From JASLDZ01 sp964242895 (GTDB taxonomy: Bacteria; Pseudomonadota; Alphaproteobacteria; Caulobacterales; Caulobacteraceae): a stretch of DNA of 43,399 nt. Positions within the stretch are counted from its first letter, which is position 1; every line of letters starts with the position of its first letter. The position numbers were made by a program, and so were the translations under genes. Under the pieces are notes generated by a model, which ran no database searches, was not told the DNA's origin, and saw only the letters and a list, made by a program, of their open reading frames with translations. Below, piece after piece: positions 33,902 to 42,050 of the stretch. The DNA lies in the NCBI GenBank assembly GCA_964242895.1, contig CAXTBN010000021.1, positions 1 through 43,399 on the forward strand, given 5' to 3'.

Positions 33902-34731
33902 CCGGCCTCGACTACGACCGGTTCTGCGAGGTCGTCGCGGCCCGTTCGGGCCTCGTGCTGGGCCCCTCGAAGACCTACCTCGTGCAGAGCCGGCTGGAGC
34001 CGATCGCGCGCGAGTTGGGCCTGAGCGGCGTGCCCGCGCTCCTGGCCGCCCTGCGCACCGCCGGCGCCGACCTCGTGGGCCGCTGCGTCGACGCCATGGC
34101 CACCCACGAGTCGCTGTTCTTCCGCGACGGCACGCCCTTCGACCAGCTCAAGACCCTGCTGCCGGCCATCGCCGCCGCGCGCCCGCCGGGAGCGCCCCTG
34201 CGCGCCTGGTGCGCGGCCTGCTCCAGCGGGCAGGAGCCCTACTCGCTGGCCATCCTGGCCCGCGAACTCTCCCACCTCTTCGGCGGCCGCCGTCTGGAGA
34301 TCACGGCGACCGACATGAGCGAGGGCGTGCTCGCCAAGGCGCGCGCCGGCGTCTACTCGGCGTTCGAGGTCCAGCGGGGCTTGTCGCCGGAGCGCCGCGA
34401 CCGCTGGTTCAGACCGCAGGGCGGCGGCCCCTACGAGGTCTCCCCCGAGATCAGGTCGGCGGTGACCTTCCGGCGGCAGAACCTGCTCGACGGCGCGATC
34501 GCGGGTGGCCCGTTCGACGTCGTGTTCTGCCGCAACGTGCTGATCTACTTCGATCTCGAGCGCAAAGTGCGGGTGCTGGACCAGATCGCACGCGCGCTGG
34601 CCCCGGACGGCGTGCTCTTCCTGGGCAGCGCCGAGACTCCCGTCGCCCTGACGGACTCGCTGGAGGCGACGCCCAACACGCGCGCCGCCTATCGCCCGCG
34701 CTCCACGCAGGCCCTCGCCCGCGCGAGCTGA
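33898..34731 (+). CDS. cheR: Chemotaxis receptor methyltransferase CheR
   Basis: CheR (277 residues) methylates receptor glutamates using SAM. It has the N-terminal helical domain with the THESLFFRDGTPF block, the SAM-binding AWCAACSSGQEPYSLAI, ITATDMSEGVLAKARAGVYS, and FDVVFCRNVLIYFD. The C-terminus FLGSAETPVALTDSLE is also typical. It starts at GTG 33898 within the cheB stop. It ends 49 bases from the convergent receptor gene, with a strong hairpin between. Confidence 0.95.
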   Translation: MTGLDYDRFCEVVAARSGLVLGPSKTYLVQSRLEPIARELGLSGVPALLAALRTAGADLVGRCVDAMATHESLFFRDGTPFDQLKTLLPAIAAARPPGAPLRAWCAACSSGQEPYSLAILARELSHLFGGRRLEITATDMSEGVLAKARAGVYSAFEVQRGLSPERRDRWFRPQGGGPYEVSPEIRSAVTFRRQNLLDGAIAGGPFDVVFCRNVLIYFDLERKVRVLDQIARALAPDGVLFLGSAETPVALTDSLEATPNTRAAYRPRSTQALARAS

Positions 34732-34737
34732 GCGACT

Positions 34738-34777
34738 CCGACGCCGCGGACGCGCCGGAGCGCGCCCGCGGCGTCGG
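34738..34777. terminator. Long bidirectional terminator hairpin between cheR and the receptor gene
   Basis: Two perfect 12-base arms (CCGACGCCGCGG and CCGCGGCGTCGG) enclose a second 5-bp stem (CGCGC/GCGCG) with tetraloop CGGA, separated by a single mismatch. The whole 40-base element lies between convergent stops (34731 and 34781) and is a convincing two-way terminator. Confidence 0.75.
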
Positions 34778-34780
34778 TCG

Positions 34781-36724
34781 TCACGCCACCAACAGGCGTT
34801 CCATCTCGGAGCTGAGGGCCGAGGCCTGGTCCGCCAGGCTGCCCGAGGCGTCGAGAAGTTCGCCGGAGGCCTGGTGCGTCTGGCGCGCGGCCTCGCTGAC
34901 GCCGTCGATGCTGGACGACACCTGCTGCGTCCCGTCCGCGGCCTGGGCGACGTTGGCGCTGATCTCGCGCGTGGCCGCCGACTGCTCCTCCACCGCGCTG
35001 GCGATGGCCGAGGCGATCTCGGCCACCTTGCGGATGGTGTCGGCGATGCCGGCGATGGCGCCCACGCTGGTCTCGGTGGCCGACTGCATGGCCGAGACCT
35101 GCGAGGAGATCTCGTGCGTGGCCTTGGCGGTCTGGTCCGAGAGGCTCTTCACCTCCGAGGCCACCACCGCGAAGCCCTTGCCGGCGTCGCCCGCCCTCGC
35201 CGCCTCGATGGTGGCGTTCAGCGCCAGGAGCTTGGTCTGGCTGGCGATGTTGTTGATCAGGGTGACCACGTTGCCGATCTTCTGCGCCGCGTCCGCCAGC
35301 GTGCGGATCGAGGCGCCGGTGCGGTCGGTCTCGGCCACGGCCTGCTGGCTGATGGCCGTGGACTGCGTCACCTGGCGTGCGATCTCGTGGATGGAGGCCG
35401 AGAGCTCCTCGCCCGCCGACGCCACCGTCTGCACGTTCATGGACGCCGCCTGCGCCGCCAGAGTCACCGAGGAGGCCTGCTGCGTCGCCGAGTCCGCCGC
35501 CTGCGCCATGGCGCCCGCAGTCATCTGCATCTGCACCGCCGCGCCCGAGACGAAGGTGGAGATCTGCTTGACCCGCTCGGCCACCTCGCGCTGGGCGGTG
35601 ATGTCGGTGGCGTACTTGACGACCTTGAACGGCTTGCCGTTGAGGTCGAGGATCGGGTTGTAGCTCGCCTGGATCCAGATCTCCCGACCGCCCTTGCCGA
35701 TGCGCTTGTACTGTCCCGCGTCGTACTCGCCGCGCCCGAGCTTCTCCCAGAACATCCGGTATTCGAGGCTGGCGCGGTGGCCCGGCTCCACGAACATGCC
35801 GTGGTGCTGGCCGGCGATCTCGGCCAGGCTGTAGCCCAGGGCCGACTGGAAGTTCTGGTTGGCGGTGATGATCGTGCCGTCGAGGTTGAACTCGATCACC
35901 GCCTGCGACTTGCCGATCGAGGCGATCTGGCCCTCGAAGTTGGCGGTGGCCTTCTTCTGCTCGGTGATGTCGGTGGCGTACTTGACCACCATGAACGGCC
36001 GGCCGGCGGCGTCCATCACCGGGTTGTAGCTGGCCTGGATCCAGACCTCGCGGCCACCCTTGCCGAAACGCTTGTAGACGCCCGCGTCGTGCTCGCCGCG
36101 ACCCAGCTTCTCCCAGAACGCCTTGTACTCGGGGGAGGCGCGCTCGTTCGGATCGACGAACAGCCCATGGTGGCGGCCCTGGATCTCCGGCAGCTGATAG
36201 CCCATCGCACCCAGGAAGTTCTCATTGGCGGAGATGATGTCGCCGCTCAGCGAGAACTCGATCACGGCCTGGGCCTTGTTGATGGCGCCGAGCATTCCGC
36301 GATGCTTGCGGGCCTCCGTGGCCTCGCTCCACTCGATGACGTTGCCGACGTATTCGCCGGCGGGCGTCATCACCGACGAGATGCGCAGGCCGAAGCGCTC
36401 GTCGCCCGCCGCGATCTCCGACACGTCAGGCTCGCGCAGCGGATACGCCAGGAGGCGGCTGCGGCGGATCCCGTCGACGTCGAAGTCCTCCAGCGACTGG
36501 CCGACCATCTGGCGGAAGTCGACGGCGGGGAAGGCGCGGCCGAAGGCCTCGCGGTGGTCGGCGAACAGCTTGCGGGCCGCCTCGTTGATCTCGACGATCG
36601 TCAGATCGCGGTCGACCATGGTGATCGCCGTCGAGGCGTCGGCCACGGCGGCGGCCATGGCGGCGTCCAGGTCGAAGGCCGGCGGCTCGGGAGCGTTGCG
36701 GGCGGCGGCGGCGGCGCGCGTCAT
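34781..36724 (-). CDS. Soluble methyl-accepting chemotaxis protein with three PAS domains
   Basis: This 647-residue receptor has no transmembrane segment, so it is cytoplasmic. Domains: PAS1 ~18-130; PAS2 ~145-255 and PAS3 ~265-375, which are near-copies of each other, each with ANxNF, GY(Q/S)LxEIxGxHHG and ending in a PAC motif (VVKYATDIT); and a signalling hairpin ~380-640. The kinase-binding tip is INNIASQTKLLALNATIEAARAG, then KGFAVVASEVKSLSDQT. The usual tip Asn of QTNLLALNA is Lys here. No CheR-docking pentapeptide is visible at the C-terminus. It likely senses redox, oxygen or a small ligand through PAS. It lies 36 bases after cheW in the cheA operon. Confidence 0.94.
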   Translation of the reverse strand: MTRAAAAARNAPEPPAFDLDAAMAAAVADASTAITMVDRDLTIVEINEAARKLFADHREAFGRAFPAVDFRQMVGQSLEDFDVDGIRRSRLLAYPLREPDVSEIAAGDERFGLRISSVMTPAGEYVGNVIEWSEATEARKHRGMLGAINKAQAVIEFSLSGDIISANENFLGAMGYQLPEIQGRHHGLFVDPNERASPEYKAFWEKLGRGEHDAGVYKRFGKGGREVWIQASYNPVMDAAGRPFMVVKYATDITEQKKATANFEGQIASIGKSQAVIEFNLDGTIITANQNFQSALGYSLAEIAGQHHGMFVEPGHRASLEYRMFWEKLGRGEYDAGQYKRIGKGGREIWIQASYNPILDLNGKPFKVVKYATDITAQREVAERVKQISTFVSGAAVQMQMTAGAMAQAADSATQQASSVTLAAQAASMNVQTVASAGEELSASIHEIARQVTQSTAISQQAVAETDRTGASIRTLADAAQKIGNVVTLINNIASQTKLLALNATIEAARAGDAGKGFAVVASEVKSLSDQTAKATHEISSQVSAMQSATETSVGAIAGIADTIRKVAEIASAIASAVEEQSAATREISANVAQAADGTQQVSSSIDGVSEAARQTHQASGELLDASGSLADQASALSSEMERLLVA

Positions 36725-36760
36725 GGGGTGATCCTTTGTTCGCCGGACTCGTGGGCCCGG

Positions 36761-37222
36761 TCAGGCGGCGAGTTGCGAGGGGCCGAGCGTCAGCACCTCG
36801 GGGATGGTGAGCGCGAGCAGGAGCTCGTCCTGCAGGCGGTAGAGGCCGGAGCACAGGCCGCCCCAGGCGGCCGGCAGGGTCACGGGCACGGGCTCCCAAA
36901 CGTCCGCGGAGAGCCACAGCACGTCGCCCACGTCGTCGACCAGGAGCGCGTAAAGCTCGCCCCCGTGCTCCACGATCACGCACATGAACGCCTCGCCCTC
37001 GGCGCGGGCGGGCAGGCGCAGGCGCGGGCGCAGGTCCACGGCGGTGACGATGCGGCCGCGCAGGTTGAGCGAGCCGGCCACCTCGGGCGGGGCCAGGGGC
37101 ACGAGGTCGATGCGCGTCTGGTTGATGACGTCCTGCACCTGCAGCACGGGCACGCCGAACAGCTGCGGGCCCACGCGCACGGAGACCAGCCCCTGCGTCC
37201 CGCCGCCCGCCGTCCCGATCAC
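36761..37222 (-). CDS. cheW: Chemotaxis coupling protein CheW
   Basis: CheW (153 residues) links receptors to CheA. It has the SH3-like double barrel: LVSVRVGPQLFGVPVLQVQDVI, VAGSLNLRGRIVTAVDLRPRL, FMCVIVEHGGELYALLVDDVGDV and a terminal GLYRLQDELLLALTIPEVL. It starts at GTG 37222, overlapping the TGA of cheA (GTGA), so it is translationally coupled. The receptor gene follows. The three genes together form a receptor-adaptor-kinase unit. Confidence 0.95.
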   Translation of the reverse strand: MIGTAGGGTQGLVSVRVGPQLFGVPVLQVQDVINQTRIDLVPLAPPEVAGSLNLRGRIVTAVDLRPRLRLPARAEGEAFMCVIVEHGGELYALLVDDVGDVLWLSADVWEPVPVTLPAAWGGLCSGLYRLQDELLLALTIPEVLTLGPSQLAA

Positions 37223-40077
37223 GCCGCACCTCGCATCGGCTCGGCGGGAGCGCCGCCGGTCAGGGCGGCCATGACCGCCCCCTCGTCCAGCCGGCCCTCC
37301 ACCGGGCCGTGGGAGCCGAGGCCCAGCAGCGGGGTGGCGTGCCAGCGGGTGGCCGCCGCGAGGGTGGCGGCCGTGGCGCGCGCGTCCTCCCCGCCCGTGT
37401 CGGCCAGGATCAGGTCGAACATCTCGCTCCGTGCGTAGAGCGCCATGGCCTCGGCCGGCGATCCCGCCACCGTGACCTCGAACCCCGCCTGTCCCAGGAA
37501 CGGACCGAGGAACAGGCGCGAGAACGGGCTGCGGTCCACCACCAGCAGCCGCTTGCGCGGGCCGGGCGGCGGCGCGGGGAACGGGGACGCCGTCGGGGCG
37601 GACGGGGTCGCAGACGGAGGCCCCTGCTCCGCGCAGCGATGGTACCAGTCGACGTCGATCAGCTCGGCGGCGCGCCCGGCGATGATCAGGCTGCCCAGCG
37701 AGCCGGGGCCGCCGGGCTTGAGGTCGACGCCCACCGCGCACTCGACGATGTCGACGATCTCGCCCACCGGCAGGCCGACCGAGGCGTCCCCGTGGGTGAA
37801 CACGAGCATGGGTTTGACGCCCGCGACGACCGTCACCTCCGCGGCGCGGCCCTGCACGCCCAGGAGGGCCATGAGGCGGCCGCGGTACTGGATCACCGTG
37901 CGGCCGTCGACGCGCTCCACCGTGGCCGGGTCCAGCTCCTCGATGCGCGCCACCTGCGTCAGGCGCGCCGCCTTGAGGTCGTCGGCCTCGGTGCGGAACA
38001 CCAGGATGGCCTCGGTGGGGACTGGCGGCGCGGCGACCTCGGGGGTCTCGGCCTCGCGCGCCGCGGCCTCCTCCGCGCCTGCGGCGGCGGACATGCTCTT
38101 GAAGTCCAGGATCATGATCACCGAGCCGTCGCCCAGGATCGTCGCGCCGGAGAACAGCTTCAGGTGGCGCAGCACGCTGGCCACCGGCTTGACCACGATC
38201 TCCTCGGTGTCGAACACGCGGTCGACGATCACGCCGAAGCTGAAGGCGCCCACGCGCGCCACCACGATGCAGGTCTCGGCGCGCTGCGCCTTCTCCGCCG
38301 GAAGCTTCAGGATCTCCTGCAGCGACACCAGCGGCAGCAGCCGGTCGCGCAGGCGCAGCACGGCCACTCCGTTGATGTGTTCGATGCGCCGGCCCGAGGC
38401 GTCGTTGGCGCCCACCAGCTCCACCAGGCTCGACTGCGGCATGGCGAACCGCTCGCCGCAGCACTCCACGATCAGCGCCGAGACGATGGTCAGCGTCAGG
38501 GGAATACGGATGGTGAAGCGGGTGCCCGCGCCCTCGGAGGACGCCAGCTCGATGACGCCGCCGATCTTCTCGATGTTGGTGCGCACCACGTCCATGCCGA
38601 CGCCGCGGCCGGAGACGTTGGTCACCTCCTGCGCTGTGGAGAAGCCGGCGCGGAAGATCAGCCGACGCACCTCGGCGTCCGACATGGCCTCCGCCTGCGC
38701 CGACGCGATCAGGCCCTGCGACAGCGCCTTGGCGCGGATCTTGGCCGCGCTGAGGCCGCGCCCGTCGTCGCTCATCTCGATGACGATGGCCCCGCCCTCG
38801 TGACGCGCGGACAGCTGGATGCGGCCGGCGGGGTTCTTGCCCACGGCGCGCCGGTCGGCGGGGTGCTCGACGCCGTGGTCCACGGCGTTGCGGATCATGT
38901 GGGTGAGCGGATCCTTGATCAGCTCCAGCACCTGCCGGTCGAGCTCGGTCTCCTGCCCGTCCATGACGAGCTCGATCTCCTTGCCCAGGTCGCGGGCGAG
39001 GTCGCGGACCAGGCGCGGCAGCTTGGCCCAGGCGCCGTTGATCGGCTGCATGCGCGTGGTCATCACGCCTTCCTGCAGCTCGCTGGTGACCTGGTTCAGC
39101 CGGTTCAGCGGGGCGGCGAAGGCGCTCTCCGGGTCCAGCCGCAGAATCTGCATGAGCTGGTTGCGGATCAGCACCAGCTCGCTGGCCACCGTCATCAGGT
39201 GCTCGAGCGCGTCCACGCCCACGCGGATGGTCTGCGCGGCCGTGTCGGCCTCGGTCGCGGCGGCGGGCGAAGCGGAGGCGGGCGGAGCGTCGAGAGCGGG
39301 AGGCTTGGCGGCCGGAGCAGGCGCGGCCTGCGGCGTGGGCGGAGCGAGCGCCAGGGCCAGCAGCGCGTCCGCATCCTCGGAGGCGACGTCGAGCAGGCGC
39401 AGCTTGGCGCAGGCCCGTGCGACCAGCTCGGGCCAGACGGCGGCGGAGGCGCCCATCGCCGCGCCGTCGGCCGCGGCGCGCTCCGGGTCTCCGAAGCCGC
39501 GCGCCAGGGTGCACAGGCCGTCGCGCAGGGCGCCCTGCAGCAGGTCGGGGTCGCAGCCGGCGGGCGTCTCGTCCCCGAGCGCCATCTCGCAGGCGGCGTC
39601 GATGGTGGCGTCGCCGCCCAGGCGGTCGATCAGCGGGCGCGCGGGCGCGCCGGGCGTCTCGCCGGCCGTCGCGTCGCCGGGCGCCGGCGCCGAAGCGCCG
39701 CCGTCCTGGCCTGCGTGCCAGAGCCGAGCGATCAGGGCCGAGTCGTCGCCGACGATCTCCGTCCCGTCGCGGGCGAGACCCTCGACGATGGCGCGGATCA
39801 CGTCCACGGCCTCCAGCACGGCGGACACCGCCTCGCCGGTCACGGGCGTGGTCTCGTCGCGGAATCCGCCGAGCACCGTCTCAGCGGCGTGCGCCACCGC
39901 CTGCAGGCGCGGCAGGCCGATGAAGCCGCACGCGCCCTTGAGCGTGTGGACGAGGCGGAAGATCTCGCCGAGGAGCGCGGGGTCGTCGGGCGTCTGCTCG
40001 AAGCGCACGAGGCCGCCGTCGAGGGCCTCGATGGCCTCCCGCGTCTCCGCCACGAACTCGGCGAGCCCCTCGTCCAA
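37219..40077 (-). CDS. cheA: Chemotaxis histidine kinase CheA, hybrid form
   Basis: This 952-residue protein is larger than E. coli CheA (654). HPt is ~1-110 with His44 in LVHTLKGACGF. Residues ~148-245, in the P2 position, resemble a truncated globin without its heme His. Dimerization is ~283-345. The ATPase has N box HMIRNAVDHGVE, G1 DDGRGL, F box IFRAGFST and G2 GRGVGMDVV. CheW-like domain 1 is ~525-665, a second CheW-like domain ~686-812, and a receiver ~842-943. The receiver has Asp893 but lost one acidic-pair residue (VVDRS) and the conserved Lys, so it is degenerate. Start TTG 40077 has GAGGGGG five or six bases upstream and matches the usual N-terminus. Confidence 0.93.
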   Translation of the reverse strand: MDEGLAEFVAETREAIEALDGGLVRFEQTPDDPALLGEIFRLVHTLKGACGFIGLPRLQAVAHAAETVLGGFRDETTPVTGEAVSAVLEAVDVIRAIVEGLARDGTEIVGDDSALIARLWHAGQDGGASAPAPGDATAGETPGAPARPLIDRLGGDATIDAACEMALGDETPAGCDPDLLQGALRDGLCTLARGFGDPERAAADGAAMGASAAVWPELVARACAKLRLLDVASEDADALLALALAPPTPQAAPAPAAKPPALDAPPASASPAAATEADTAAQTIRVGVDALEHLMTVASELVLIRNQLMQILRLDPESAFAAPLNRLNQVTSELQEGVMTTRMQPINGAWAKLPRLVRDLARDLGKEIELVMDGQETELDRQVLELIKDPLTHMIRNAVDHGVEHPADRRAVGKNPAGRIQLSARHEGGAIVIEMSDDGRGLSAAKIRAKALSQGLIASAQAEAMSDAEVRRLIFRAGFSTAQEVTNVSGRGVGMDVVRTNIEKIGGVIELASSEGAGTRFTIRIPLTLTIVSALIVECCGERFAMPQSSLVELVGANDASGRRIEHINGVAVLRLRDRLLPLVSLQEILKLPAEKAQRAETCIVVARVGAFSFGVIVDRVFDTEEIVVKPVASVLRHLKLFSGATILGDGSVIMILDFKSMSAAAGAEEAAAREAETPEVAAPPVPTEAILVFRTEADDLKAARLTQVARIEELDPATVERVDGRTVIQYRGRLMALLGVQGRAAEVTVVAGVKPMLVFTHGDASVGLPVGEIVDIVECAVGVDLKPGGPGSLGSLIIAGRAAELIDVDWYHRCAEQGPPSATPSAPTASPFPAPPPGPRKRLLVVDRSPFSRLFLGPFLGQAGFEVTVAGSPAEAMALYARSEMFDLILADTGGEDARATAATLAAATRWHATPLLGLGSHGPVEGRLDEGAVMAALTGGAPAEPMRGAA

Positions 40078-40131
40078 ACCGTCCCCCTCGCGCCGCCTCT
40101 AGAAGGCGAAGGCCAGGAGCCACCGACACGG

Positions 40132-40160
40132 TTAACGTTGATTTGACGAGCCTGCGACAA
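40132..40160 (-). promoter_or_regulatory. Candidate cheA promoter
   Basis: On the minus strand TTGTCG (40160-40155), a 17-base spacer and CGTTAA (40137-40132) lie about 55 bases before the cheA TTG start. This is the only AT-richer patch in the gap between cheA and the divergent metalloprotease gene. The -10 match is poor, so this is a suggestion only. Confidence 0.28.
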
Positions 40161-40263
40161 GACCGCCGTTCCGGGGCCCCGCGGACGGTCGTGAGACGCG
40201 CGAGCCCCACATTCGCCGCTATCCCCCAGCCCCATGAGGCGGGGGTGCACGGAGCGACGTCTG

Positions 40264-41703
40264 GTGACCTTCGCCTATACGATCACGATCGCCGATCCGA
40301 CGCAGGCCGCGAACGACGCGCTGCTGACCACCAACCTCAAGGCCGCGCTGGACGCCTGGGGCCAGTACCTCGCCGGCTCGGGCGTGATCGACGTCCAGCT
40401 CGGGATCACCACCTCGGCGGCCAGCGGCGAGCTGGGCGAAGGCGGCTCGGAGATCGCCGTCGGCGTCGGCGCGGACGGCGCGCGCACCGTCTACCAGAGC
40501 GGCGCGGCCAGCGAGCTGGCCACCGGCGTCGACCCGAACGGCGCGACCGACGACGGAAGCATCGACCTCAGCTCCACAGAACTGTCGAAGATCTACTTCT
40601 CCGCCACGCCCGGGACCGCGGCGCCGCCGCGCGGACAGTACGACGGCCTGAGCATCCTGGAGCACGAACTCGGCCACATCTTCGGGATCGACGGCTTCCG
40701 CGACGATTCGGGCGTGCTGCCCGCCGACAGCGAGTCCACCTGGGACCAGCTGGTCGTGGTGAACGGCAAGACGGCGACCTTCACGGGCGCGCACGCCGTC
40801 GCGCTCTACGGCGCGGCCGTCCCGGTCACGACCACCTACGACACCGGCGAGGCGTACTACCATTTCGCCAACAGCACGCGCGACGCCGCCTCCAACGACC
40901 TGATGTCCGGCACGGGGCTGCCGACGGCGGTGGTGCGCAGCATCAGTCCGCTGGACGTCGCCACTATGGACGACATCGGCACGCCCCTGTCCTCGACGGG
41001 ATCGCTGGACCTGGAGGCGGCGACGCTGCTGCGGCTGAAGAGCTTCTCGGACTTCACCGCGGCGACGTCGTCCACCGTGGCGGCGCTCGCCCTGCAGGTG
41101 GACGGCGCGACCGCGACCCTCGCCTCGGCCACCGCCTCGCTGTCGCCGCTGGCGGCGTCGACCACGGCGGTGGCCACGCTGTCCTATGAGTTCTTCACGC
41201 AGCAGACGCCGACGCTGGCGGGGCTCGACTTCCTAGTCTCGCCCGAGGGCTCGGACGCGACCAACCTGAACTCGACCTACTACGCCAAGTTCAACACCGA
41301 GAACCGCTTCATCAACTTCGCCGTCAACCTGGGCGCTGTGGGGGCGGGTGCGACGGCCTTCGCGACGGCGGCGGGTCCGCTCACGCTCTCTCAAGTGGTG
41401 ACCGACGCCTACACGGAGATTTTCGGCTCGGCGCCCTCGGCCGACAAGGTGGCCGCCATCGTCGGCGACGCCGTGCCAAACGGGCTGGGTGGAACGGAGA
41501 CCCGGGCGCAGTACTTCGCCTCCTACGGCCTGACCGATCTCGGCACGAAGGCCGCCGCGGTCGGGTGGCTGCTGTCGCAGGCCGAGGCGAGCGACCTCGG
41601 CGGCTATGCGCAAGCGGACGACGCCCTCCTGGTGGCCCTGGCCGGCGCGGACGTCTCAAAGCTCGGGACCGACCTGCTGTCGTCGCATTCCTGGCTCGCC
41701 TAG
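40264..41703 (+). CDS. Metzincin-like metalloprotease with RsaA-type S-layer/LPS-anchor domain
   Basis: This 479-residue protein has no N-terminal signal peptide. The N-terminal half is a metalloprotease: zinc-binding HELGH (134-138) in SILEHELGHIFGIDGF, a Met-turn-like DLMSGTG, and SPLDVATMDDIGTP as in matrix-type proteases. The usual third ligand position is Gly, with Asp one residue earlier, so the third ligand is uncertain. Residues ~298-475 contain TAVATLSYEFFTQQTPTLAG, then GLDFLV, YYAKFNTENRFINFAVNL and GAGATAFA. I recognise this as like the N-terminal LPS-anchoring region of Caulobacter RsaA, and the arrangement recalls the S-layer-associated protease SapA. Start GTG 40264 has GGAG upstream; the upstream ATG 40234 lacks one. 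Secretion is probably by a type I system. Confidence 0.82.
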   Translation: MTFAYTITIADPTQAANDALLTTNLKAALDAWGQYLAGSGVIDVQLGITTSAASGELGEGGSEIAVGVGADGARTVYQSGAASELATGVDPNGATDDGSIDLSSTELSKIYFSATPGTAAPPRGQYDGLSILEHELGHIFGIDGFRDDSGVLPADSESTWDQLVVVNGKTATFTGAHAVALYGAAVPVTTTYDTGEAYYHFANSTRDAASNDLMSGTGLPTAVVRSISPLDVATMDDIGTPLSSTGSLDLEAATLLRLKSFSDFTAATSSTVAALALQVDGATATLASATASLSPLAASTTAVATLSYEFFTQQTPTLAGLDFLVSPEGSDATNLNSTYYAKFNTENRFINFAVNLGAVGAGATAFATAAGPLTLSQVVTDAYTEIFGSAPSADKVAAIVGDAVPNGLGGTETRAQYFASYGLTDLGTKAAAVGWLLSQAEASDLGGYAQADDALLVALAGADVSKLGTDLLSSHSWLA

Positions 41704-41787
41704 CGGGCCAGGGTGGCCACGTCCGCCGTCGCGGAACCGGAGCATCAGGTCCGGAGCTTAGCTTTCACAGCTGGAGAGGAGACCGTC

Positions 41788-41967
41788 ATGGTGGACAAGA
41801 ACAGGGTCGAGGGCGCCGGTGACAAGGCCAAGGGCTCCGTCAAGGAGGCCGCCGGCAAGGTCACGGGCGACAGCAAGCTGCAGGCCGAAGGCAAGGCGGA
41901 CAAGGCGGGCGGTGCGGTTAAGAACGCGGTGGGCGGCGTAGCCGACGCCATCAAGGGCAAGAAGTAG
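41788..41967 (+). CDS. CsbD family stress protein
   Basis: This small, hydrophilic 59-residue protein starts MVDKNRVEGAGDKAKGSVKE and continues with AAGKVTGDSKLQAEGKADKAGG, the CsbD signature. CsbD proteins are induced by general stress in many bacteria; their molecular role is unknown. ATG 41788 has GAGGAG six bases upstream, better than the earlier in-frame ATG 41713. A GGAAC at 41733-41737 recalls the -35 of EcfG-type general-stress promoters, but the -10 match is poor. Confidence 0.9.
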   Translation: MVDKNRVEGAGDKAKGSVKEAAGKVTGDSKLQAEGKADKAGGAVKNAVGGVADAIKGKK

Positions 41968-41975
41968 TCTCAAGT

Positions 41976-42011
41976 CCGCCTCGGCGCCGGTCGTGCCGGC
42001 GCCGGAGGCGG
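41976..42011. terminator. Bidirectional terminator between csbD-like and GCG_CRPN genes
   Basis: CCGCCTCGGCGCCGG, a five-base loop TCGTG, then CCGGCGCCGGAGGCGG form a 15-bp stem with a single bulged G. The element sits between convergent stops (41967 and 42051), so it probably terminates transcripts from both sides. Confidence 0.65.
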
Positions 42012-42050
42012 GCGGTTCGGGGCGGAAGGCGCACCTCCCGCCCCCTCGGC

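Noticed and set aside
37309..40146. A 945-codon plus-strand frame opposite cheA
   Set aside because: It mirrors cheA codons, shows no recognisable domain, and cheA on the other strand has complete HPt, ATPase and CheW motifs.
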